Of a stretch of 64,000 nt of DNA, positions 44,701 to 54,753 are shown in pieces. The notes beneath the pieces were generated by a model. That model worked only from the letters and a program-made list of their open reading frames with translations. It was not told the DNA's origin and ran no database searches. Source of the stretch: Antedon mediterranea (lineage: Eukaryota; Echinodermata; Crinoidea; Comatulida; Antedonidae); NCBI RefSeq assembly GCF_964355755.1, contig NC_092674.1:26648001-26712000 (forward strand). Reading direction: 5' to 3'. Made by a program: the position numbers and the translations under genes. Every line of letters begins with the position of its first letter. Position 1 is the stretch's first letter.

Positions 44701-47700
44701 TACCCTAACAACAAGCCATGGATCACGAAAGGCGTTAAATTACTGTTGTGTGAGAAACGTAAAGCCTTTAAGATGGGCGACTCTAATCGTATGAAAATAT
44801 TGACTAGAGAGATTAAATCTGAAATAATGAAACAGAAGAACATTTATAGGAAAAAAGTTGAACATAACTTCAGGTCTAATAATATGAAACAAGTTTGGCA
44901 GGGTATGAAACTTATGAGTGGTTACACAAACGGTGGTAATACACCCACCTCGATTCCGAATGTTACTGTGCAATATGTTAATGAGTTAAATGAATTTTAT
45001 AACCGTTTTAATGTTCATGATTTTAAAAAAGAAAGAGAGGCTCTATTTAGCTTGTGTCGGGTGACTGAAGATGATCCCAAATTTAGTATAAGCATTTCTG
45101 ATGTACATAACGAATTTATGAAACTCAATTCATCGAAGGCTGCTGGGCCGGATAGAATCCCACCACGAGTACTTAAGGTCTGCTCTCCTCACCTTGATGG
45201 TATATTTACATTTATTTTCAATATGTGTCTTTCTTATCATGCGTTCCCGGATATTTGGAAACTTTCATGCATAATACCGGTACCTAAGAAACCTAAGATT
45301 AACTGCATGAATGATTTGAGACCCGTTGCACTCACGTCTGTCGCGATGAAAATATTGGAACGTATTATTTTAAAAATTATGCAACCTTATGCTGAAAAAG
45401 TGTTAGACCCGTTGCAATTTGCTTACCGATCACTCCGTAGTACCAGTGATGCGATTTATTTTAAATTACATAAATTGTATTCACATCTAGATAATGTAAA
45501 GAAAGGCCACTCGGCACGTATTATGTATTTTGATTTTCAATCTGCGTTTAATACCATACAACCCCATATCTTAGCAGACAAAATGTTGAATATGGAGTTT
45601 CCCCGTCCGATTGTTCGTTTAGTTTTAAATTTCATTTGTGATAGAAAACAATTTGTTAATATTAATGGTGTTAAGTCAGAAATCGTAACCTGACACCGGT
45701 GTTCCTCAGGGTACTGTCAACGCACCTAAATTATATTCCTTGTATACGGCGGATTACAGATCTTTAAATGATGAGCTTTGCCCCGTTGTTAAATTCGCTG
45801 ATGACACTAGCACTATTGGTCTAATAGTTTCAAACAATGATGAAAATTATCGTAGCGAAATACAAAGATTTGTTAAATTTTGTGACGATAATTATCTCCA
45901 AATAAATGCATCAAAAACAAAGGAGATGATCATTGATTTTAGGACTAAACATAAATTTAATTTTCAACCAATCACTATCAAAGGTAAAGAAATTGAAATT
46001 GTTGACCAGTACAAGTATCTAGGAATTGTTTTCAATGATAAACTGAGTTGGGGAGACCATATAGACTTCATCAGCAAAAAATTAAGTCCCAGAATGTATT
46101 GTATGAGAACTTTATATAAATTTAACTCCTGTGATTTGATGTTACTTTCGTTCTATAGATCCGTTATATGTAGTGTTTGGACGTATTGCCTCTCCTGTTG
46201 GGCTGGTAATGTTACCGGAGGGAATAAAGGACGCCTTGAAACTTTCATCCGTCGGGCTGGTAAAATGATTGGTCTGGAACTGCCTTCCTTTACCGAAGTG
46301 CACCTAGAACACCTCCAGAAAGATTTCGAACGCATTGAGTCGGATGCCTCTCATCCTCTCCACAAAGTGATCATAGACCAACTTAATCCAAGTGGTAGAT
46401 TGAGGCTCCTCAGTGTGAAAACAAATCGATTTGCTAAATCCTTTATTCCCTCCGGTATCATCCAGTACAACAGGAAGTCAAGAAGATAATTTTATATTGT
46501 AATTTTTTAGATGTTTTTATATGAATGGTTTTATGCTATATTTGTTTTTATAGTGTTTTCTTTGTTATTATGACGAGCAATGAATTTCCTTTTTGAGGAT
46601 CAATAAAAGTTATCTTATCTTATCTTAAGGGAAAGGGAAGAAAAGAGAGAAAGAAAAGTGAAAGGAGAAGTAAGGGGGAAAAAAGAGAGGGAAAAAAAAT
46701 AAATAAATAAAATAAAATAAAAAAATAAATAAATAAATTAAAAAAAATAATAATAATAATAATAATGATAATTAATAATAATAATTATAAATAAATAAGG
46801 GAGTCAGTTTCTCTCTGTAAACTAAATAGAACAATAATACACAACCAAATACAGTAGAGCTAGCAAAACAGAGTTGGAGGAGCAGAGTCTTCACATATGA
46901 AGTTGGCTCCTAATACGAAGAAGAAGAAGAAGAAGAAGAAAATAAATATCAAATTCTGCAATTAACAATTCATTGTTCTAAGTAATCTAAACATATCTTA
47001 ATTCTATATGGTAAATAAAGATAATAAAGATATATAAAATTGTCCCCTAAACAATTTAGTGATTAACCTTCAATAAAAATACAAGATGGCTATTCAAATT
47101 GCATTAATCTTTATTTTTCATGTTTTTTGGGGGTTAATACATCTTTAATAAGTTTGTTTTCAGTTAAAAAAACACCCATATATACACAACTTACATAACA
47201 CACACAATTATTTAGGTTAGGTTTTCATTGGCACTATTTTTTGTTTTTAGTATGTGATGTGTGCTTTGTAAAGTTTATTAAATAAAATAAATTCACTCGC
47301 ATCGTAAACAATCACATTTGATCTGTATCTATAGACTACATGTGACTTACCCATAATCACATTCTGCCTTTGACTGCTCTATTATACTTAAAGCAATTCC
47401 AAAAATAATTTGATGCTAAAGAAAAGAACAACAAAAAAAACATTTAAAATATAATTTAAAATGTTACAAGGGCTATTAGTACATAGTAGGTTGAAATTTA
47501 ACATCACAATAGACACGTTTCGCGCTCGCGACCAATCAGAAATAGTGGGTATAGATTTGTAAACAAACCGAACACCTCTCGCCTAGTGCGTGTTGAAGCA
47601 TAGCGAAATGGCGACTGCCGAGTGCTTTTGTTGCAAGGTGCATCATAAATGTTGTATATGTTGGATAAATCGTGAATTTAACTACACAAAATCACTGAAT

Positions 47701-48764
47701 AATATTCCTGTTTTTAATTTTCAAACACTTGCTGAGTGGTTTGGTTTGGTTTCGGCTCCGAAGGATAGTGGCGCAAAATCTTGGAAATTCTTCAAGGAAA
47801 GGTACGTCCACGATGTGCTTGTGTCTCTCCGCCCGCCCGGTGGCGTTGCCTGATGCGGTACTTCGTCTACTAGGCCTAGGAGGCTTGGGTGTCTGTTTAA
47901 GTGCCGAAGAACATCACATAATACATGGAAGATGCAATTAATATATTTACGCAACATTTGTAAATAAAATCAACAGTTAACATGTATTAAATGCACCGTA
48001 ATATATATGTGTCAAACCAAAAATGACAATACATAAATAAAGTCGATGATTCCGAACCAAATGCCCAAATAATTCTACAGTGAATATAAAACATAAGTTT
48101 AGAAAATAAATAACATCCTTACCATGCCATTCCATCAAAAGGCTAGTTTTGACGATTGCTTTTTAAGATGATCATCTCTCAGTTCTCCCATGCTTTAACA
48201 TATACCTCTCGCTGTGTTTGTTTACCATTGTATACCCACTAAAAGGTCAAACTGACGGTGACCTCGCGAGCACGAAACGTGTCTATTGTGTATTTGTATT
48301 AGATTTTTTTAGATTTTTAGAGGTTATGTTACATTTTTTAATTTAGGCCTATGGCTATATTTTTATTCTATTTTTATTTTTAACATGGTTTTAAATTCAA
48401 TTCATCAAGGTTTTTAGTTTTTGTAAACTAATTTTCAGTAACTATCCTTTCCATCATATTGGGATTACAATTCACAGTAGGCCTACATCTATTGGTATTT
48501 AATTACAGTATTAACTATTTTACCAAACACAGATATTATTGTAGTGTAGGCTAATACTGTATATACTAATCTATGTAATTAGGCCTAATCTTCTATAAAA
48601 TATATAAACATTTTTTAGAATATCTAAACTGTATACATTCTTCTTCACCCCATGATTTAACGATTTTAATATTTCACTTTTTATATAAAATTTAAACAGA
48701 AATAAAATCCTATATAATAACAAGCCAGTGCCAGTTTAAAACATACCTTCACATTCAACAACAT
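38765..48764 (-). CDS. TNF-receptor-superfamily-like type I membrane receptor with death-fold-like tail
   Basis: Seven exons (minus): 48747-48764, 47351-47415, 42336-42577, 40419-40502, 39820-39918, 39300-39410, 38765-39156; 1011 bases, 336 residues plus stop, every junction GT-AG and in phase. Residues 1-23 look like a signal peptide (MLLNVKHQIIFGIALS). Next is a small ectodomain with eight cysteines (ECDYGMYKDQW, CLECADC, CPRYC). A Thr/Ser/Pro stalk follows with TTVAPT twice, then a membrane helix (about 137-157) ending WWCC, possibly palmitoylated. The last exon (207-336) is helical and resembles a death domain (LYQQLRSILNSS to IAKALTTQG). The 18-base first exon is the least certain piece. 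Introns 1 and 2 hold transposons. The exact receptor type is unknown. Confidence 0.68.
40836..40979. mobile_element. MITE, AGCTCTGTC family, copy 11
   Basis: The left terminus AGCTCTGTCTACACTATC is complete and preceded by TAA. The right terminus is reduced to ACTGAGCT. In intron 3 of the receptor gene. Confidence 0.76.
40983..41275 (-). repeat. tRNA-derived SINE with conserved tail (minus orientation)
   Basis: Read on the minus strand: a head with TGGCGCAGTGT (A box) and GATCGAATCC (B-box-like), then CTTAGGCAAGATACTTCACT, TGCCTCTCTCCACCCAAG, TACCCGG and a final GCGCTATAT. I recognise this order from SINEs common in marine deuterostomes; the family name is not certain. Confidence 0.75.
41488..41880 (+). 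mobile_element. Retroelement 3' end (Penelope-like?) with hammerhead-like core
   Basis: Contains CTGATGA (41602-41608), a stem GGGC/GCCC, GAAA (41625-41628) and a short AGC/GCT stem, the layout of a hammerhead ribozyme core. The segment ends with AATAAAGATACTATGAG. Penelope-like elements are known to carry such motifs. No reverse transcriptase remains here. In intron 3 of the receptor gene. Confidence 0.45.
42896..42972. repeat. Palindromic sequence with CCAAT-containing arms
   Basis: TGACCAATCAC at 42914-42924 is mirrored exactly at 42952-42962. A tRNA-like B box (minus strand, GGGTTCAAATC) lies near 43071. Probably part of a decayed repeat. Confidence 0.5.
43453..45693 (+). pseudogene. Endonuclease-reverse transcriptase ORF, 5' segment (interrupted by frameshift)
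   Basis: Encodes the endonuclease and reverse-transcriptase fingers and palm up to the motif A region. It ends at a stop in the wrong frame just before the PQG motif. Apart from this one break I see no other lesion, suggesting a fairly recent insertion. Confidence 0.85.
45700..46489 (+). pseudogene. Reverse transcriptase ORF, 3' segment (FADD motif onward)
   Basis: Continues the protein in another frame with PQGT, KFADDTSTIG (RT motif C), YLQINASKTKEM and YKYLGIVF, then a C-terminal region ending at the stop near 46487-46489. The conserved order proves that it belongs with the preceding segment. Confidence 0.87.
46626..46950. repeat. Low-complexity purine-rich and AT microsatellites
   Basis: A GGGAAA/GAAAAG-rich stretch passes into AATA and AAT repeats (46690-46800); a GAA run lies at about 46917-46940. 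It follows the tail of the retrotransposon. Confidence 0.85.
47505..48290 (+). mobile_element. 786-bp DNA element with CACAATAGACACG inverted termini
   Basis: In intron 1 of the receptor gene. The left end CACAATAGACACGTTTCG and the right end, reversed, agree over about 27 bases. A second matched block (TAGTGGGTATA and GTAAACAAAC) lies inside each end. It carries one open frame (47608-47853). No clear target duplication is found, so the superfamily stays open. Confidence 0.72.
47608..47853 (+). CDS. Small Cys-rich ORF inside the 47505-48290 element, unknown function
   Basis: 81 codons from an ATG at 47608. It begins MATAECFCCKVHHKCCICW, seven cysteines in 19 residues, which suggests a zinc-binding head, followed by an aromatic-rich stretch (FQTLAEWFGL). 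A GT donor-like site (AAAGGTACGT) follows the KFFKER codons at about 47803, so it may be the first exon of a transposase-like gene cut short here. I do not recognise the family. Confidence 0.35.
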   Translation: MATAECFCCKVHHKCCICWINREFNYTKSLNNIPVFNFQTLAEWFGLVSAPKDSGAKSWKFFKERYVHDVLVSLRPPGGVA

Positions 48765-49320
48765 TATTTTCACCGCGCCCTCGGAGTACCTGATGAAGAA
48801 GATTTCGTATTGTAGCCTAGCTAGACCGTCTCCTTTTTCGTGAAATATCTCCAGATCTTTTGTACGCAAATGCTTATAAATAATATTTTAGATTGTCAAA
48901 AACTCCCAGGTCAAGAGTATCTTATCCAGAAGGTCTATGTCTAGTGTATTTGACACAAGAAAGACTGTGTATTATTCACAAATACTTTCGATTTCCATAC
49001 GATCACGCCATTGTCATCACAGAGTCATATAAATATGGAGCTATATTGTGTAGTCGTTTTTTGATAACTGAGAACTATCAGTGTGTATCATCCTCGTACA
49101 TAACTGTTTCTTAGTTGTAATAAAGATCACATTATTATAACATCTAGCATGTTATTATAATATATAAATTTATAGGTACCAATACTAATATTTTTATTTT
49201 CAAAAAAATTTGATTAGTATTTTAATAACACTAAAACAACATTCTTAATATAACAAATGATATGTAGTACTACTAAATCAATGTCTAATGCATAAAGGAC
49301 TATTATATGTACAGTATTAT
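48765..49320. other. Region 5' of the receptor gene, up to the satellite
   Basis: Should contain the receptor's 5' UTR and promoter if the 18-base first coding exon is right. No other feature is recognised; AT-rich from 49130. Confidence 0.4.
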
Positions 49321-52300
49321 GATCAGTGTAGTTACAATTTGATAACTGAGCACGCATCTTTTAATATCTACCTCATCAATAATTAGCATTGATATCATAT
49401 ATCAGATTGTTGGATATGATCAGTGTAGTCATAATTTGATAACTGAGCACGCATCTTTTAATATCTACCTCATCAATAATTATTTTTAATAATCTATATC
49501 ACATTGTTCGATATAATCAGTGTAGTCAAAATTTGATAACTGAGCACGCATCTTTTAATATCTACCTCATCAATAATTATTATTAATAATCTATATCACA
49601 TTGTTCGATATGATCAGTGTAGTCAGAATTTGATAACTGAGCACGCGTCTTTTAATATCTACGTCATCAATAATTATTATTAATAATCTATATCACATTG
49701 TTCGATATGATCAGTGTGGTCAGAATTTGATAACTGAGCACGCATCTTTTAATATCTATTTCATCAATAATTATTATTAATACCCTACATCACATTGCTG
49801 GATATGATCAGTGTAGTCAGAATTTGATAACTGAGCACGCATCTATTAATATCTACCTCACCGATAATTATTATTAATATCATAAATCATACTGTTAGAT
49901 GGGATCAGTGTAGTCATAATTTGATAACTGAGCACGCATCTTTTAATATCTACCTCATCAATAATTATTATTAATAATCTATAGCACATTGTTTGATATG
50001 ATCAGTGTAGTCATAATTTGATAACTGAGCACGCATCTTTAAATATTTACATCATCAATAATTATTAATAATAATCTATATAACATTTTTGGATATGATC
50101 AGTGTAGTCATAATTTGATAACTGAGCACGCATCTTTAAATATCCACCTAATCAATAATTATTATTAATATCATATATCACATTGTTCAATATGATCAGT
50201 GTAGTCAGAATTTGATAACTGAGCACGCATCTTTTAATATCTACCTCATCAATAATTATTATTAATATCATATATCACATTGTTGGATATGATCAGTGTA
50301 GTCATAATTTGATAACTGAGCACGCATCTTTAAATGTTTACCTCATCAATAATTATTATTAATAATCTATAGCACATTGTTTGATATGATCAGTGTAGTC
50401 ATAATTTGATAACTGAGCACTCATCTTTTAATATCTACCTCATCAATAATCAATGTTAATAATCTAAATCACATTGTTTGATATGATCAGTGTAGTCATA
50501 ATTTGATTACTGAGCACGCATCTTTTAATATCTACCTCATCAATAATTATTATTAATATCTTATATCACATTGTTGGATATGATCAGTGTAGTCATAATT
50601 TGATAACTGAGCACGCATCTTTAAATATCTACATCATCAATAATTATTAATAATAATCTATATCACATTTTGGGATATGATCAGTGTAGTCATAATTTGA
50701 TAACTGAGCACGCATCTTTTAATATCTACCTCATCAATAATTATTATTAATATCTTATATCACATTGTTGGATATGATCAGTGTAGTCAGAATTTGATAA
50801 CTGAGCACGCATCTTTAAATATCTTACCTCATCAATAATTATTATTAATAATCTATATCACATTGTTGGATATAATCAGTGTAGTCATAATTTGATAACT
50901 GAGCACGCATCTTTTAATATCTACCTCATCAATAATTATTATTAATAATCTATAGCACATTGTTTGATATGATCAGTGTAGTCATAATTTGATAACTGAG
51001 CACGTATCTTTAAATATCTACATCATCAATAATTATTAATAATAATCTATATCACATTTTTGGATATGATCAGTGTAGTCATAATTTGATAACTGAGCAC
51101 GCATCTTTAAATATCCACCTAATCAATAATTATTAATAATATCATATATCACATTGTTCGATATGATCAGTGTAGTCAGAATTTGATAACTGAGCACGCA
51201 TCTTTTAATATCTACCTCATCAATAATTATTATTAATATCTTATATCACATTGTTGGATATGATCAGTGTAGTCATAATTTGATAACTGAGCACGCATCT
51301 TTAAATGTTTACCTCATCAATAATTATTATTAATAATCTATAGCACATTGTTTGATATGATCAGTGTAGTCATAATTTGATAACTGAGCACGCATCTTTT
51401 AATATCTACCTCATCAATAATTAATGTTAATAATCTAAATCACATTGTGGGATATGATCAGTGTAGTCATAATTTGATAACTGAGCACGCATCTTTAAAT
51501 ATCTACCTCATCAATAATTATTATTATTAATCTATATCACATTGTTGGATATAATCAGTGTAGTCATAATTTGATTACTGAGCACGCATCTTTTAATATC
51601 TACCTCATCAATAATTATTATTAATATCTTATATCACATTGTTTGATATGATCAGTGTAGTCATAATTTGATAACTGAGCACGCATCTTTAAATATCTAC
51701 ATCATCAATAATTATTAATAATAATCTATATCACATTGTGGGATATGATCAGTGTAGTCATAATTTGATAACTGAGCACGCATCTTTTAATATCTACCTC
51801 ATCAATAATTATTATTAATATCTTATATCACATTGTTGGATATGATCAGTGTAGTCAGAATTTGATAACTGAGCACGCATCTTTAAATATCTACAGCATC
51901 AATAATTATTATTAATAATCTATATCACATTGTTGGATATAATCAGTGTAGTCATATTTTGATAACTGAGCACGCATCTTTTAATATCTACCTCATCAAT
52001 AATTATTATTAATAATCTATAGCACATTGTTTGATATGATCAGTGTAGTCATAATTTGATAACTGAGCACGCATCTTTAAATATCTACAGCATCAATAAT
52101 TATTAATAATAATCTATATCACATTTTTGGATATGATCAGTGTAGTCATAATTTGATAACTGAGCACGCATCTTTAAATATCCACCTAATCAATAATTAT
52201 TAATAATATCATATATCACATTGTTCGATATGATCATTGTAGTCAGAATTTGATAACTGAGCACGCATCTTTTAATATCTACCTCATCAATAATTATTAT

Positions 52301-54070
52301 TAATATCTTATATCACATTGTTGGATATGATCAGTGTAGTCAGAATTTGATAACTGAGCACGCATCTTTAAATGTTTACCTCATCAATAATTATTAATAA
52401 TAATCTATAGCACATTGTTTGATATGATCAGTGTAGTCATAATTTGATAACTGAGCACGCATCTTTTAATATCTACCTCATCAATAATTAATGTTAATAA
52501 TCTAAATCACATTGTTGGATATGATCAGTGTAGTCATAATTTGATAACTGAGCACGCATCTTTAAATATCTACCTCATCAATAATTATTATTAATAATCT
52601 ATATCACATTGTTGGATATAATCAGTGTAGTCATAATTTGATTACTGAGCACGCATCTTTTAATATCTACCTCATCAATAATTATTATTAAGATCTTATA
52701 TCACATTGTTGGATATGATCAGTGTAGTCATAATTTGATAACTGAGCACGCATCTTTAAATATCTACATCATCAATAATTATTAATAATAATCTATATCA
52801 CATTGTGGGATATGATCAGTGTAGTCATAATTTGATAACTGAGCACGCATCTTTAAATATCCACCTAATCAATAATTATTAATAATATCATATATCACAT
52901 TGTTCGATATGATCAGTGTAGTCATAATTTGATAACTGAGCACGCATCTTTAAATATCTACCTCATCAATAATTATTATTAATAATCTATATCACATTGT
53001 TGGATATAATCAGTGTAGTCATAATTTGATTACTGAGCACGCATCTTTTAATATCTACCTCATCAATAATTATTATTAAGATCTTATATCACATTGTTGG
53101 ATATGATCAGTGTAGTCATAATTTGATAACTGAGCACGCATCTTTAAATATCTACATCATCAATAATTATTAATAATAATCTATATCACATTGTGGGATA
53201 TGATCAGTGTAGTCATAATTTGATAACTGAGCACGCATCTTTTAACATCTACCTCATCAATAATTATTATTAATATCTTATATCACATTGTTGGATATGA
53301 TCAGTGTAGTCAGAATTTGATAACTGAGCACGCATCTTTAAATATCTACCTCATCAATAATTATTATTAATAATCTATATCACATTGTTGGATATAATCA
53401 GTGTAGTCATAATTTGATTACTGAGCACGCATCTTTTAATATCTACCTCATCAATAATTATTATTAAGATCTTATATCACATTGTTGGATATGATCAGTG
53501 TAGTCATAATTTGATAACTGAGCACGCATCTTTAAATATCTACATCATCAATAATTATTAATAATAATCTATATCACATTGTGGGATATGATCAGTGTAG
53601 TCATAATTTGATAACTGAGCACGCATCTTTTAACATCTACCTCATCAATAATTATTATTAATATCTTATATCACATTGTTGGATATGATCAGTGTAGTCA
53701 GAATTTGATAACTGAGCATGCATCTTTCAATATCTACCTCATCAATAATTGTTATTAATATCTTATATCACATTGTTGGATATGATCAGTGTAGTCAGAA
53801 TTTGATAACTGAGCACGCATCTTTAATATCTATTTCATCAATAATATTATTAATACTCTACATCACACTGTTGGATATAATCAGTGTAGTCATAATTTGA
53901 TAACTGAGCACGCATCTTTAAATATCTACCTCATCAATAATTATTATTAATAATCTATGTCACATTGTTGGATATGATCTGTATATTCATAATTTGTTAT
54001 AACGCATCTTTTAATATCTACCTAATCAATAATAATTATTAATACTTAATGTTGGATATGATCAGTGTGA
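49321..54070 (+). repeat. 97-bp satellite A, forward array (about 49 monomers)
   Basis: Monomers begin GATCAGTGTAGTCATAATTT and contain GATAACTGAGCACGCATC and an AT-rich palindromic part (AATAATTATTATTAATAAT). Shared variants recur at fixed spacings: the GATTACTGAG variant at 50505, 51573 and 52640 (1067 bases, 11 monomers), then 53028 and 53416 (388 bases, 4 monomers). This is true higher-order structure. Confidence 0.95.
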
Positions 54071-54753
54071 TTTTGTTAGATTTACTGTATACAAGAGATC
54101 GAGTCGATGGGTTTTGAAAATGTGTTATTCTTTTGTTCCTAATTACCCTATTGATTTGTATCCGTTTGCTGTTTAAATTTATAATTTTAAGAACGCATCG
54201 TTTATGATGAACGTGTGCCGTTGTAAAAATAAAAATATTCCATATCTTTTTATGTTTGATATGTATTGTAGGGGCCATCATGAGACATGCTTTGGCTTCT
54301 ATTGAGGGTCCCAGTTCTTCTTAACAGAATAAATGTGCAGTTAATGAATAATTTGATAAATGAGGACGTGTGTTTTAACATCGATCTATTCAGACCGTAA
54401 TACTCTTCCAGAAATGATATGTTGCTATAATAGGCCTATGACAAATTTCCATTACATTAATAATTCAATTAAGATTTGAAATGTGTCAGAAACACTAAAG
54501 AAATCCAGTAATTTTATTGATTAATAATTATTTATACCATTTCTGATGAACGAACAGAAAACTAAACTTGCAGCCAATCAAAAAGCTGCTGCACTGTATA
54601 AGTAGGGAATTTTAAGTAGGAGTTGTTTTAAATGTCATTGGTCTCGGCTAATCAGTTATTGCCATTTGACTATGATAGGCATCTTTATTACCAAACAATA
54701 TTAAAATATAATGACTTCCTTCACTTTTTACAACCTAGTTTGTGTTTTAAAAT
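54071..54753. other. Spacer between satellite A and satellite B
   Basis: About 680 bases of unique AT-rich sequence. One decayed satellite A monomer is visible around 54345-54400 (GATAAATGAGGACGTGTG). No gene. Confidence 0.6.

Larger units (their letters stand above)
43453..46625 (+). mobile_element. Non-LTR retrotransposon (jockey/CR1/L2-like), nearly complete ORF2
   Basis: Inserted in intron 2 of the receptor gene, opposite to its transcription. The reading frame from 43453 (first ATG 43579) to 45693 starts with a basic region, then an APE-type endonuclease with FGNVRSLNNK, TETHLSD, NGDFN and SDHNLI. The reverse transcriptase follows (AAGPDRIPP, RPVALTSVAMKILER, DFQSAFNT). The frame shifts by one base near 45690-45715 and continues to 46489 through PQGT, the catalytic FADD and a C-terminal domain. 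After the stop come a short 3' UTR, AATAAA and a tail of ATCTT repeats (about 46606-46625), typical of CR1/L2 relatives. No ORF1 is seen, so the 5' end is probably truncated. Clade assignment is from memory. Confidence 0.93.
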
